A stretch of DNA of 15,208 bases, taken from NCBI GenBank assembly GCA_025201865.1, contig MU603045.1:7102-22309 (forward strand), written 5' to 3'. Position 1 is the first letter of the stretch. Each line of letters begins with the position of its first letter. The stretch comes from Ramicandelaber brevisporus (taxonomy: Eukaryota > Kickxellomycota > Ramicandelaberales > Ramicandelaberaceae). Under the pieces are notes generated by a model that made no database searches, was not told the DNA's origin, and saw nothing but the letters and a program-made list of their open reading frames with translations. The position numbers were made by a program, and so were the translations under genes. This document shows, one piece after another, positions 6,787 to 14,329 of this stretch.

Positions 6787-8844
6787 CTAATGAATATCGT
6801 CTTCATCACTATAATCACTCAGCACTAATTCATCGCCGTCATCCTCTTCGTTATTGTACTCGCTTTCACACAGGCTCATCGAGTTATTTGGCTCAACACT
6901 GTTTGCTGTGATTGTGTCCAACCGAGTAATGAAAAGACACGAAGTTCGTTTTTTCATATTGAATAATCGCAATAAAAGAGCAGGAACTGCCGATAATGGT
7001 TCACCTCTATGTTCCAAGTACTGATGCCTATATCTAATCTCTTTTGTCGAACAATAATAACCGCAATCAGATGTGATACACAGCCAGCCTTGAATAATGT
7101 CCTGATCCAGCTGATATGGCTGACTGATTGCTGATGTGAGAAGCAGGTTGCTAGTGTGCTGATTGGTATTGGGGTCGCCACTTCCAGTAATCCTGGCACT
7201 CTCTGGTAGAAACGCACTATTAATCGATTTCTCATCATATCCATGTTTTTGTTGCAAGTGCGCGAGAAGGCATTCTGGTACCAATCGGCATTCGTAACAA
7301 ATGAACAATCCAGTTACAGTGTGATAACCACATCTAGTACCACTAACATAAAAATCATCCACATTTAAATAATGTGCGGCGTATTGTTTCCTCTTGATAA
7401 TAATCTGCTGCTGTTTATCATCATCTTCACTGCCAGTATGTTTCTGTTTCATCGATGTGCTATGAGCGTTTAGAAAATGCGCATGAATAGACTTGACCGT
7501 TTTGTACGTTTTATCACAATCTGGAACTGGACATGGCCATTGATCATCTGTAGACTGACGACTAAGAGTAAAGGTCGTACCATGTATTGTAATCACAGCG
7601 TCAAGTTTGTGTTCGCGCCGATGCACACTAAGTTCACCAGAGGAATCGAAGAAACGTCCACAATTAGGATAATCACACTTCCATTGTAGTTTCTGATTGA
7701 ATACAACTGTGGTCACATTCTGTTTGAAATCACCATCTCCATTCTCACCTTGAACATTCAATCCATTGTGACTGTAGTCGAGTCCGTGCTGGCTCATTCT
7801 TTTACAATTTGTTGTGACAGCCCCACTTGCTTGATCAATCCGAGTGATGAGAAAGCAGGAGGTCTGTATTTTCGTATACACAAGTCGTAATACAAGCGCT
7901 GGGATAGTTTCTATCTGTTCACCTTGGTGCACTTTTCTTTTGTGATCATTCTTCTGACTAGCCGCATAGCCACAATATCCACAGTTAGAAGTAACACACA
8001 ACCAGCCTTGCATAATATCCTGGTGCTGTTGAAATGGCTGGCGAATTGCTTGTGCGAGATGTAGGTTACCGGTGTGCTGATTAATATTGGGGTCGCTTCC
8101 AGCAACCCTAGCACTTTCCGGGAGAATCGCACTATCAATCGACTTCTCATCCTGTCCATGTTTCTGCTGTAAATGTGTCAGCAGACATTCCGGCACCAAC
8201 CTACATTCATAACAAATGAACACTCTAATAGTTTTATAATAACCACAACAAACTTTATTGACATAAAAGTTGTCCGCATCTTGAAAGTAATATTTGTTCC
8301 AAATCTTTTGCGTTGAATGCTGATGTTGTTGTTGCCGCTCTATAATATTACCATGATATGCTCGTATATGACTATACAAAGTATTCACTGTTTTGGCTGT
8401 GGTTTCACAATGCAGAATTGGACATGACCATCGATCATTTAATGATTGACGAACCAGAGTGTAAGTATTTCCAACTGCATTGACATCTGTTTGGAGTTTG
8501 TGCTCATGTTGATGTCTTCCCAGATAACCAGTTGAAGTGAAACTAAGACCACATCCAGGATGTTTGCAGATGAATCGTCGCTGATTCTTTTGAGTAGCTC
8601 TAGCATGGTGCTGGTCAGTTTCTCCATCATCATCATCATTGTCGTCGCTGCTTTCAGATTTGATGTAGTCTTCTTCACTGCCAGCTTCCGAGTCAGACTC
8701 GACTTTGGCGTCAATGTCTGCAGTGTGCTGCTCGAGTTTGATATCATCAGTAGAGAGACTCGGCTCGAGCTTGACTTTCACGTCGACTTCTGTTGCTGTT
8801 GCTGCTGCTGTTGTTGGCTCTGTCTTGATCTTCACGGTCGACAT
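6787..8844 (-). CDS. Eight-finger C2H2 protein with duplicated OrsD-like module
   Basis: I do not recognise this gene as a named orthologue. The open frame extends upstream to a TTG at 8970 through a poly-Q stretch, but its only in-frame ATG before the fingers is at 8844, giving 685 residues. Residues 1-80 are acidic and contain four SUMO-consensus lysines (IKTE, VKLE, IKLE, IKSE at Lys7, 25, 36, 62). Two copies of a four-finger module follow, at about 91-337 and 388-643. In each, fingers 1 and 2 are classical C2H2 (C-x4-C-x12-H-x3/4-H), finger 3 is C-x2-C-x9-H-x4-H inside an FICYEC..LL.HLQQKHG block, and finger 4 is C-x4-C-x12-H-x4-H followed by a hydrophobic PAL.LRL...SC..ITR segment. All 32 zinc ligands are intact. 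Finger 3, finger 4 and the hydrophobic tail recall the OrsD/DUF3505 family; this is from memory of the family pattern. The C-terminus is acidic with an ELVLSD patch. A nuclear DNA-binding or SUMO-linked role is inferred. Confidence 0.8.
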   Translation of the reverse strand: MSTVKIKTEPTTAAATATEVDVKVKLEPSLSTDDIKLEQHTADIDAKVESDSEAGSEEDYIKSESSDDNDDDDGETDQHHARATQKNQRRFICKHPGCGLSFTSTGYLGRHQHEHKLQTDVNAVGNTYTLVRQSLNDRWSCPILHCETTAKTVNTLYSHIRAYHGNIIERQQQHQHSTQKIWNKYYFQDADNFYVNKVCCGYYKTIRVFICYECRLVPECLLTHLQQKHGQDEKSIDSAILPESARVAGSDPNINQHTGNLHLAQAIRQPFQQHQDIMQGWLCVTSNCGYCGYAASQKNDHKRKVHQGEQIETIPALVLRLVYTKIQTSCFLITRIDQASGAVTTNCKRMSQHGLDYSHNGLNVQGENGDGDFKQNVTTVVFNQKLQWKCDYPNCGRFFDSSGELSVHRREHKLDAVITIHGTTFTLSRQSTDDQWPCPVPDCDKTYKTVKSIHAHFLNAHSTSMKQKHTGSEDDDKQQQIIIKRKQYAAHYLNVDDFYVSGTRCGYHTVTGLFICYECRLVPECLLAHLQQKHGYDEKSINSAFLPESARITGSGDPNTNQHTSNLLLTSAISQPYQLDQDIIQGWLCITSDCGYYCSTKEIRYRHQYLEHRGEPLSAVPALLLRLFNMKKRTSCLFITRLDTITANSVEPNNSMSLCESEYNNEEDDGDELVLSDYSDEDDIH
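6916..7683 (-). repeat. Second copy of internal four-finger module
   Basis: This encodes residues 388-643 of the zinc-finger protein. It aligns with 7834-8574 finger by finger, with a protein offset of 297 residues over fingers 1-2 and 305-306 over fingers 3-4. The third-finger block is nearly identical in protein (26 of 28 residues around FICYECRLVPECLL), while the DNA differs mostly at third positions. Confidence 0.85.
7834..8574 (-). repeat. First copy of internal four-finger module
   Basis: This encodes residues 91-337 of the zinc-finger protein: fingers at C93/C98/H111/H115, C141/C146/H159/H164, C211/C214/H224/H229 and C283/C288/H301/H306, then the hydrophobic block near 314-337. An old tandem duplication within the gene explains the pair. 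Confidence 0.85.
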
Positions 8845-9153
8845 GGCTGGCTGGCTATTTGCTGGGTAGATCAGCTGTTCTGTTCTGTTCTGTTGTTGCT
8901 GCTGTTGTTGGTAGTTGAGAGCAGAGAGAGCAAACCAGTCACCTCCTTTCGTGGCAAGCAAACAAAGCAAACACGAATAAAATCGACTTCATAATCCATG
9001 CACTGCATCCAGTTACTGACAATTTAGACGAACCCCCTCTTCACTGAAATGGCATGGATGTCGACGCTATATCTGTTCTCTAATTCTTGTCATTAGTTTG
9101 AACCGCAATTTGCTGTTTTAATGATGTGATGAGTTAAAAAGAACAATTAGAGT
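8845..9153. other. Intergenic: zinc-finger gene leader and CLYBL 3' end
   Basis: This 309-bp gap holds the zinc-finger gene leader, including a TGTTC tandem run (8876-8895, three copies plus TGTTG) and CAA/CAG-type triplets that read as poly-Q in frame but without an ATG. An ATTAAA on the minus strand (9117-9122) lies about 33 bases past the CLYBL stop and is a plausible poly(A) signal. I see no gene here. Confidence 0.5.
9117..9122 (-). terminator. Probable poly(A) signal ATTAAA, CLYBL-like gene
   Basis: The minus-strand hexamer ATTAAA (TTTAAT on plus) lies 31-37 bases downstream of the TAA of the CLYBL-like gene. Distance and AT-rich context fit, but the call rests on the hexamer alone. 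Confidence 0.35.
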
Positions 9154-10383
9154 TTACTGTTTGTTTGATGTAAAGTTGATTGGGTTCAATGGTTGTGGAG
9201 CACCGCCAGTACCAGCTGCATTCGTTGATGATGCATTTGATCCACTGGCACCTTGACTCACGACTGCAGCCACATCGATTCCAGCTGCACTTGCATTTGC
9301 CAGGATCTTTTCTGCCCACTTGACAACTGGCATATCAATTGCCTTGCCATCCAAGTCAAACGCTCCAATTCCACGGCGGCTGCTGGATGCATATCCATCA
9401 ACAATCCGCTTCGCTCGAATAATCTCAGCTTTGCTTGGCGCATATTCTCCATGGATCGTCTCAATCTGTGCCGGATGAATGGCTTGCTTGCCCGTGAAAC
9501 CCATGCCGCGTCCACCTCTGCATTCTTCAGCCAGCACGTCCTTATCCTTGAAATCCATACACACCAAATCAATCGCCTGTAATCCATAGGCATGAGCAGC
9601 CGTGACGACAGCCGAGCGTGCGTACAGCATTTCTTTGAGAGACCGACTGCGAATGAGTCCCAAATCAGCACAATAGTCCTCGGCCGCAAACAGTAGCGCA
9701 TCAACACGAGGATCAGCAGATGCAATTTCGCGAATGTTCATTACACCAAGAGCACTTTCGATGCTGGCAACCAGCTTGATTGAGCTGCGGGTTTCTGCCG
9801 GAGCGAGAAGGTCAATTGCACGGCTGACAAACGAGATGTCACGAGCGGACTGCACTTTTGGAATGAGAATCACATTGAGATGGCGAGATTGCAGTACAAT
9901 TTGCAGATCATCCAACTCAAGACCAGACCCAATTGCGTTGATGCGAACTCCAAGTTCTGGCACTGCTGCAAGTGCTCCGCCACTGCTTGTAGAGGTTGTT
10001 TTGTTGGAGGATTCGTTGGCACGCAATGTCAGTGCATCAAAGACAACTTGGCGGGCAGCACCTTTACGGCTCAATGGAACGCTGTCCTCGAGGTCGTAGA
10101 TGAGCGTGTCCGGGCGAAGAGCGAGCGACTTGCGAACTTTGTCCTCAATGCCCGGAACATACAAAAGAGCACGGCGCATTCGACGCGATGCGGATACACC
10201 GCCCGCACCGGCGGAAGCCACGTTGCTCGAGCCAGATGCTGACGAACTGTCACCGCTGCCGCCGGCACTGCTTGCTGACGAACCATTCCAGGCACGAGTC
10301 GACACAGTGAACGACCGCGCCAGAAGAGCTGGCTGTCGCACAGGGAGCTTCGCGGTGACACGACTGAACAGAGCACGATGCAT
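9154..10383 (-). CDS. Citramalyl-CoA lyase-like protein (CLYBL, HpcH/HpaI family), mitochondrial
   Basis: CLYBL cleaves citramalyl-CoA to acetyl-CoA and pyruvate in mitochondria, in breakdown of itaconate-type C5 acids; relatives act on malyl-CoA, so the substrate here is inferred. Two in-frame ATGs exist. I chose 10383 (409 residues) because it has G at -3 and opens a basic, acid-free presequence (residues 1-31), whereas the ATG at 10476 (440 residues) has C at -3 and would translate a polypyrimidine leader. A Ser/Gly/Ala linker (about 33-66) precedes the TIM-barrel. Family motifs in order: LLYVPG (73-78), YDLEDSV (96-102), GVRIN with Arg147, LIPKV, the SIESALG loop with Glu209 and AAEDY with Asp236 (Mg2+ ligands by family analogy), AIDLV, and GFTGKQAIHP (295-304). 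The C-terminal 35 residues are low-complexity. The phosphatase gene is divergent from it. Confidence 0.92.
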   Translation of the reverse strand: MHRALFSRVTAKLPVRQPALLARSFTVSTRAWNGSSASSAGGSGDSSSASGSSNVASAGAGGVSASRRMRRALLYVPGIEDKVRKSLALRPDTLIYDLEDSVPLSRKGAARQVVFDALTLRANESSNKTTSTSSGGALAAVPELGVRINAIGSGLELDDLQIVLQSRHLNVILIPKVQSARDISFVSRAIDLLAPAETRSSIKLVASIESALGVMNIREIASADPRVDALLFAAEDYCADLGLIRSRSLKEMLYARSAVVTAAHAYGLQAIDLVCMDFKDKDVLAEECRGGRGMGFTGKQAIHPAQIETIHGEYAPSKAEIIRAKRIVDGYASSSRRGIGAFDLDGKAIDMPVVKWAEKILANASAAGIDVAAVVSQGASGSNASSTNAAGTGGAPQPLNPINFTSNKQ

Positions 10384-10585
10384 GCCGACAACCCGAGAAC
10401 GCGAAAAAAAAGAAAAAGAAAAAGATACAAATTTTGAAGAATGGATGTTACAATTCAAGGCGACTTTGCGGAACATCCGTGTGCAGATATCACTAACGAG
10501 GCTGTTTCTGGGACCAATATCTGGCTACATTTACTGTTAATGCAATCTTCAGTGATGATGCTGCATTGACGCACACAGTGAAGGA

Positions 10586-10777
10586 ATGAGTTCCACAGTG
10601 AGTTTGCTTTTGCTTTTGCTTTTGTTGCTGTTTTGTTGCTTTGTTGTTGTTTTTTTTTTTTGTTGCGGATATGTTTGCTGCAGTGTCAAGTTGTACTCAT
10701 TTCTCTGTGCACAGTTCACTATTGTTTTTTTTTTGGCTTCATCAACAAAGTTTCTTTTTTCTTTTATTGTGTATTGA
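10586..10777 (+). other. Candidate upstream ORF in the phosphatase leader
   Basis: An ATG at 10586 opens 63 codons rich in Leu, Phe, Val and Cys and closes at a TGA only 7 bases before the phosphatase ATG at 10785, in another frame. If the transcript starts upstream of 10586, this uORF would limit main-frame translation; if it starts in the T-rich tracts further down, it is irrelevant. Its composition comes from T-rich repeats, so I do not claim a functional peptide. Confidence 0.25.
10603..10626. repeat. Hexamer tandem repeat (TTTGCT)
   Basis: Three exact TTTGCT units are followed by TTTGTT. The array lies in the presumed phosphatase leader and is continued by looser TTG/TGC-rich sequence and a T homopolymer. 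Confidence 0.7.
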
Positions 10778-10784
10778 CGTCGCG

Positions 10785-12293
10785 ATGAGTAGTTCTACGA
10801 CTGAAGCAGCTGTTGATACGGCAACGACAACGACGCAGCAGCAACAGCAGCAACAGCCACTGAAGATCGCAGCGGGCACGGCAGAGGACTTGTTACTGCC
10901 AGCTCAGCCAGAGTCTTCTTCGGGCGAACCGATGGCAATCAGCCCTGGACATCAGTCCAGCCTCGACGATAGCACGCCTCCATCCACAGACTCGGCTACA
11001 TCAACAAACATGGCGACATTCCCATCGAACAGCGCTAACAGTGACATGCTTGACGTTGAATCACCACCAACTCCTCTTTTAACAGAGTCCCCAATGACTA
11101 TAGCCACCGATTTGCCAGAAGATACTCCCAAGGCTTCGATTGCATCAGTGATTGCAGCAGAGAATGACCAGCCGCTGTCATCCAAGCCACTTCCACGTAC
11201 AAAGGGACGCGGCGGCGGCGGCGGCGGTGCTACAGCAGCAGCTCGCTACAATTCTCAAGATGACGATTCAACTAACAGCCCGTCACAGAATTCACAGCCA
11301 GGACCAACTGAGCCAGGTACAGTCCACATGGCAGCGGTGTCAGATCGCAACCGAAGATACAGACGCACAATGGAAGATGCGCACAACTACTTGTATGATT
11401 ATGACAATGTTCCTGGACAGTGCTATTTTGGAGTATTTGATGGCCACGCTGGTAAATTTGCGGCAGAATGGTCGGCGGCTAATGTGCATGAGATTCTACT
11501 AAACTGCAAAAGAGAGATGGTGGATGAAATGGCATCTGAACAGCAGGATACTCAGCCGCTTCCCTCAGATGATAAGGAAACCAGCGCTGTCGAGTCAACC
11601 GAGAAATCAAACCAGGTGAATTCATCAGACAGACCCCAGAACTTGGCGGCATTGCCTCTTCAGCCGCTGCTTCATCGTACATTTTTGCAGTGTGATACTA
11701 CTATGGCTCAAGTTATCAAGTCGCAATCTGGATGCACTGCCGTTGTTGGTTTAATTACAGTCGAGGATGCCCCTGATTCTAGCAGCACCTCAGCTGAAGC
11801 GGATTCGTCAGTTGCCAAACAAAACAGTGAGCGATGCACACCATGCGGTCCATCAAAGATCCGCAAGCTCGCAGTTGCCAATGTTGGAGACGGTCGGGCA
11901 GTGCTATGCAGAGGAGGACGTGCATTCCGCCTCACTTATGATCACAAGGCTGAAGATCCCGTCGAAAATGTGCGGGTTCGCGAAGCAGGCGGCTACATTT
12001 TGAACAATCGAGTTAGTGGAGTGTTGGCTGTAACTAGATCACTAGGTGACAAGGCCATGAAACATCTGGTGATTGGAGCGCCCTATACATCAGAGACTGT
12101 GTTGACACCAGATGATGAGTTTGTTATTGTGGCATGCGATGGATTGTGGGATGTCTGCAAGGATCAAAAGGCTGTCGATCTAATTAGAAATGTTCAGGAT
12201 GCCCATGCAGCAAGTAACATTTTGCTGAAGCACGCACTTCACAATGAAACTCAAGATAATATCACTATAATGGTTGTACGTATCAACCACTGA
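10785..12293 (+). CDS. PP2C-family Ser/Thr phosphatase, PTC1-like
   Basis: Metal-dependent PP2C phosphatases of the PTC1 type dephosphorylate stress MAP kinases such as Hog1. The open frame reaches back to a TTG at 10641, but I choose the ATG at 10785 (502 residues, G at -3). An ATG at 10671 would add 38 hydrophobic residues translated from T-rich leader. Residues 1-180 are disordered, with Q (18-24) and Gly runs and six SP/TP sites. The catalytic domain follows: RRTMED (193-198), FGVFDGHAG (215-223), SGCTA (315-319), VANVGDGRAVL (with Gly where Ser is usual), LTYDHK, AVTRSLGD (415-422), ACDGLWD (450-456) and QDNIT (490-494). The metal-binding Asp219, Asp452 and Asp491 are present. Two acidic/Ser-rich insertions (about 245-290 and 326-358) enlarge the domain compared with 281-residue yeast Ptc1, whose order of motifs it otherwise follows closely. 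Confidence 0.92.
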   Translation: MSSSTTEAAVDTATTTTQQQQQQQPLKIAAGTAEDLLLPAQPESSSGEPMAISPGHQSSLDDSTPPSTDSATSTNMATFPSNSANSDMLDVESPPTPLLTESPMTIATDLPEDTPKASIASVIAAENDQPLSSKPLPRTKGRGGGGGGATAAARYNSQDDDSTNSPSQNSQPGPTEPGTVHMAAVSDRNRRYRRTMEDAHNYLYDYDNVPGQCYFGVFDGHAGKFAAEWSAANVHEILLNCKREMVDEMASEQQDTQPLPSDDKETSAVESTEKSNQVNSSDRPQNLAALPLQPLLHRTFLQCDTTMAQVIKSQSGCTAVVGLITVEDAPDSSSTSAEADSSVAKQNSERCTPCGPSKIRKLAVANVGDGRAVLCRGGRAFRLTYDHKAEDPVENVRVREAGGYILNNRVSGVLAVTRSLGDKAMKHLVIGAPYTSETVLTPDDEFVIVACDGLWDVCKDQKAVDLIRNVQDAHAASNILLKHALHNETQDNITIMVVRINH

Positions 12294-12337
12294 TCTTCTT
12301 CCATCATTATTAGGTTTTAACTTTTAACTTTACTTTT

Positions 12338-12388
12338 ATTATTATTATTATTGTTTGTTTGTTTGTTTGTTTGTTTGTTTGTTTGTTT
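12338..12388. repeat. Compound microsatellite (ATT)5 then (GTTT)9
   Basis: Five ATT units (12338-12352) run directly into nine uninterrupted GTTT units (12353-12388), ending at an ATTAAA hexamer. The array is in the phosphatase 3' UTR and should vary in length between strains. Confidence 0.9.
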
Positions 12389-12394
12389 ATTAAA
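12389..12394 (+). terminator. Probable poly(A) signal ATTAAA, phosphatase gene
   Basis: ATTAAA lies 96 bases past the phosphatase stop, directly abutting the last GTTT unit. The UGUUU-type array upstream of it could bind 3'-processing factors; this is inference. Confidence 0.4.
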
Positions 12395-12522
12395 CTGTAG
12401 TAGCCATTGGCATCAATCGGGATGTGTCCACATACATCTCTCCTTTTGATTCCGTCATTGTCTTGATTCCGAGCAAAAAGAAAAAGAAAAATAAATTCAA
12501 CAGTATCGGCTTCCCACTGAAG

Positions 12523-14187
12523 ATGAGCTGCCGGATTGTCAGTGCTGTAACCGTGCGTCGTCTAGCTCAAAGACGACCGACCGCTGTGTCTGCTCTCATC
12601 AGGACCAGGCAGGCAGTGATCAGTCCTCGTTCGACTCATCTGCCCTTCAACTTGAACAGTCATCGCCAACTTTCCACATCTGCTGCAAGATGCGAGGCCG
12701 TTCCGGTTAGCGGCGGAACTTTGCCTGATCGCTCGGAGATCCCAGTAGACAGTACTCCTGGCATTAGAAGTCCATTGGAGCGATACCAATCCATGCGCGC
12801 AGCTGGTATTCTCTCAGAGGACTTGCATCAACTCAAGATTGTCAAAGAGCTGGATGGATTATGGCATAGAGTCAAAGCTGCAGCTCCTCCTCCATTGGCA
12901 AACATTGACAGCTCTTCTTCTTCATCAGCTTCCTCAAGCAGTGGTGGCATCAGCAGTGGTGGTGGATGGGCATCGCTTGGTTGGCTGTCAAAGATGATCA
13001 AGAAACAGTCTGGCACATCCGACGCTAGCAATGTCGACATGTCTGCAATCATCAATCACCCGTCACCAAAAGGCATGTACATGTTTGGCGATGTTGGCAC
13101 TGGTAAAACTATGCTGATGGACCTCTTTTACAACTCTCTCGACGGTATTGTCAGTCGTCGTCGTCGTGTTCATTTCCATGCGTTTATGCTCGATGTTCAC
13201 GCACGCGTTCAAGCCGCCAAAGACTTTGCAGCCCAAGAAATCTCCAACGGGCAAGAACCCACTTTTGGCGGTCAGGGCGATCCAGTCGGGCAGGTTGCCT
13301 CCCAGCTCGCAGATGACGCATGGGTACTGTGTTTGGACGAGTTCCAAGTAACCGACATTGCAGATGCCATGATTTTGCGAAAACTGGTAACTGGATTGTA
13401 CACGCGTGGCGTAGTGATTATCACAACCTCAAATCGGCATCCAGATGATTTATACAAGAATGGAATTCAGCGCAAAAGCTTCTTGCCATGCATCGAAATG
13501 TTGAAGCATCGATCGCAAATATTGCCGTTGAGCTCAGGCGTGGATTACAGAAGAAGAGAGCGAGAATCTGGCAAAGTGTTTTACTGGCCGCTGAACGGAG
13601 ACACTGCAAAGCAGATGGATGAAATCATGGAAGAATTGGTTGGACCTGGACATGTTAGCGGACCAAAGCGCATAGAGTTTTTGGGAAGATATCTGGATGT
13701 CCCAGAATGCGGGAATGGAGTTGCGAGGTTTACATTTGAGCAATTGTGTAAGCAACCACATAGTGCAGCGGATTATTTGGAACTGTGCAAGCACTTCCAG
13801 ACATTGATGTTGACGGATATTCCGAGAATGACTGCAGCGAAGGACAGAAATGAAGCAAGACGGCTAATCACACTTATTGATACATTGTACGAGAATCAAG
13901 TTACACTCATTGCATCGTCGGAATGTCCAATTACAGAAGTGTTTTACGAAGACACTAAAGACTCCAGTGCTGGGTTTGATGCAGCACAACGAGCGCTGAT
14001 GGATGATCTCGGTTTGAACGCATCTCAGCTGCAAACGAGTCCAATATTTACAGGCGAGGAAGAAGTCTTTGCATTCCAACGAGCAATTAGCAGATTAATT
14101 GAAATGCAGAGTCAGTATTGGTTGGCAGCGGCAAAGAAACCAATTCCAGCTGCAATCGCGTCGGCATCAAAGACATTAGACATTTAA
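12523..14187 (+). CDS. AFG1/LACE1-type mitochondrial AAA+ ATPase
   Basis: AFG1-like ATPases act in mitochondria in turnover and assembly of respiratory-chain subunits, notably cytochrome c oxidase. I start at the ATG at 12523 (A at -3, 554 residues); upstream in-frame codons lack ATG. Residues 1-52 are Arg-rich with almost no acidic residues, a matrix-targeting presequence. Walker A is GDVGTGKT (189-196), followed by the RVHFHAFMLDVH block typical of the family. Walker B is VLCLDEF (268-274), then the FQVTDIADAM and TTSNRHPDDLYKNG (sensor) segments, and later FEQLC and a long helical C-terminus with DIPRM. A Ser-rich insertion (about 127-146) separates the N-terminal helix region from Walker A. 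No intron is seen. It converges on the ABC transporter gene with a 142-bp gap. Confidence 0.93.
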   Translation: MSCRIVSAVTVRRLAQRRPTAVSALIRTRQAVISPRSTHLPFNLNSHRQLSTSAARCEAVPVSGGTLPDRSEIPVDSTPGIRSPLERYQSMRAAGILSEDLHQLKIVKELDGLWHRVKAAAPPPLANIDSSSSSSASSSSGGISSGGGWASLGWLSKMIKKQSGTSDASNVDMSAIINHPSPKGMYMFGDVGTGKTMLMDLFYNSLDGIVSRRRRVHFHAFMLDVHARVQAAKDFAAQEISNGQEPTFGGQGDPVGQVASQLADDAWVLCLDEFQVTDIADAMILRKLVTGLYTRGVVIITTSNRHPDDLYKNGIQRKSFLPCIEMLKHRSQILPLSSGVDYRRRERESGKVFYWPLNGDTAKQMDEIMEELVGPGHVSGPKRIEFLGRYLDVPECGNGVARFTFEQLCKQPHSAADYLELCKHFQTLMLTDIPRMTAAKDRNEARRLITLIDTLYENQVTLIASSECPITEVFYEDTKDSSAGFDAAQRALMDDLGLNASQLQTSPIFTGEEEVFAFQRAISRLIEMQSQYWLAAAKKPIPAAIASASKTLDI

Positions 14188-14329
14188 ACAATCAATCTAA
14201 ATTGTTAGTTACCTTCAAGTTGATTACATCAAGTTAGAAGAAGTAACGGGACACAAAACATTGAAATAATAACAGGGACTGATGATGAAAGAAAAGTAAA
14301 GAGAAGTAAAGTGAGCAAGGATGAACGAC
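14188..14329. other. Convergent intergenic gap, AFG1 and ABC genes
   Basis: This 142-bp gap between two stop codons must hold both 3' ends. It has AATAAT (around 14263-14270) as a weak plus-strand poly(A) candidate, TCAAGTT twice, and a purine run (14287-14315, three pyrimidines) that is CU-rich in the ABC transcript 15 bases past its stop. I see no gene here. Confidence 0.45.

Larger units (their letters stand above)
10384..10784. promoter_or_regulatory. Divergent promoter region between CLYBL and PTC1-like genes
   Basis: The two start codons face away from each other about 400 bp apart. Visible elements are a 23-bp pure purine run (10403-10425, pyrimidine in the CLYBL sense), a CCAAT pentamer (10514-10518) for a HAP/NF-Y-type complex, a TTTGCT hexamer array (10603-10626), two T runs, and a CRE-like TGACGTCG (10775-10782) just before the phosphatase ATG. 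Shared control of a mitochondrial lyase and a stress phosphatase is possible but unproven. Confidence 0.5.
12294..12522. other. Intergenic: phosphatase 3' end and AFG1 promoter
   Basis: The left part is T-rich with microsatellites. An ATTAAA at 12389-12394 lies 96 bases after the phosphatase stop, directly after the GTTT array, and is a plausible poly(A) signal. The right part holds an A-rich AAAAAG run (about 12475-12492) before the AFG1 ATG. The AFG1 frame is open back to a GTG at 12424 but has no ATG there. Confidence 0.5.

Noticed and set aside
8845-8970. N-terminal poly-Q extension of the zinc-finger protein to 8970
   Set aside because: The nominal first codon is TTG and no ATG exists before 8844, so a non-AUG start would be needed.
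10384-10476. 31-residue N-terminal extension of the CLYBL-like protein
   Set aside because: The ATG at 10476 has a weaker context (C at -3), and the extension translates a polypyrimidine leader. The ATG at 10383 opens a proper presequence. It is not fully excluded.
10641-10784. Hydrophobic N-terminal extension of the phosphatase
   Set aside because: The nominal start is TTG; the ATG at 10671 would read T-rich leader as Phe/Leu, and PTC1-like enzymes are soluble.
14188-14329. Hairpin from GTTAC and GTAAC flanks and a C/D snoRNA-like TGATGA
   Set aside because: The stem needs a bulge, and there is no matching D box or flanking stem; chance level in AT-rich sequence.
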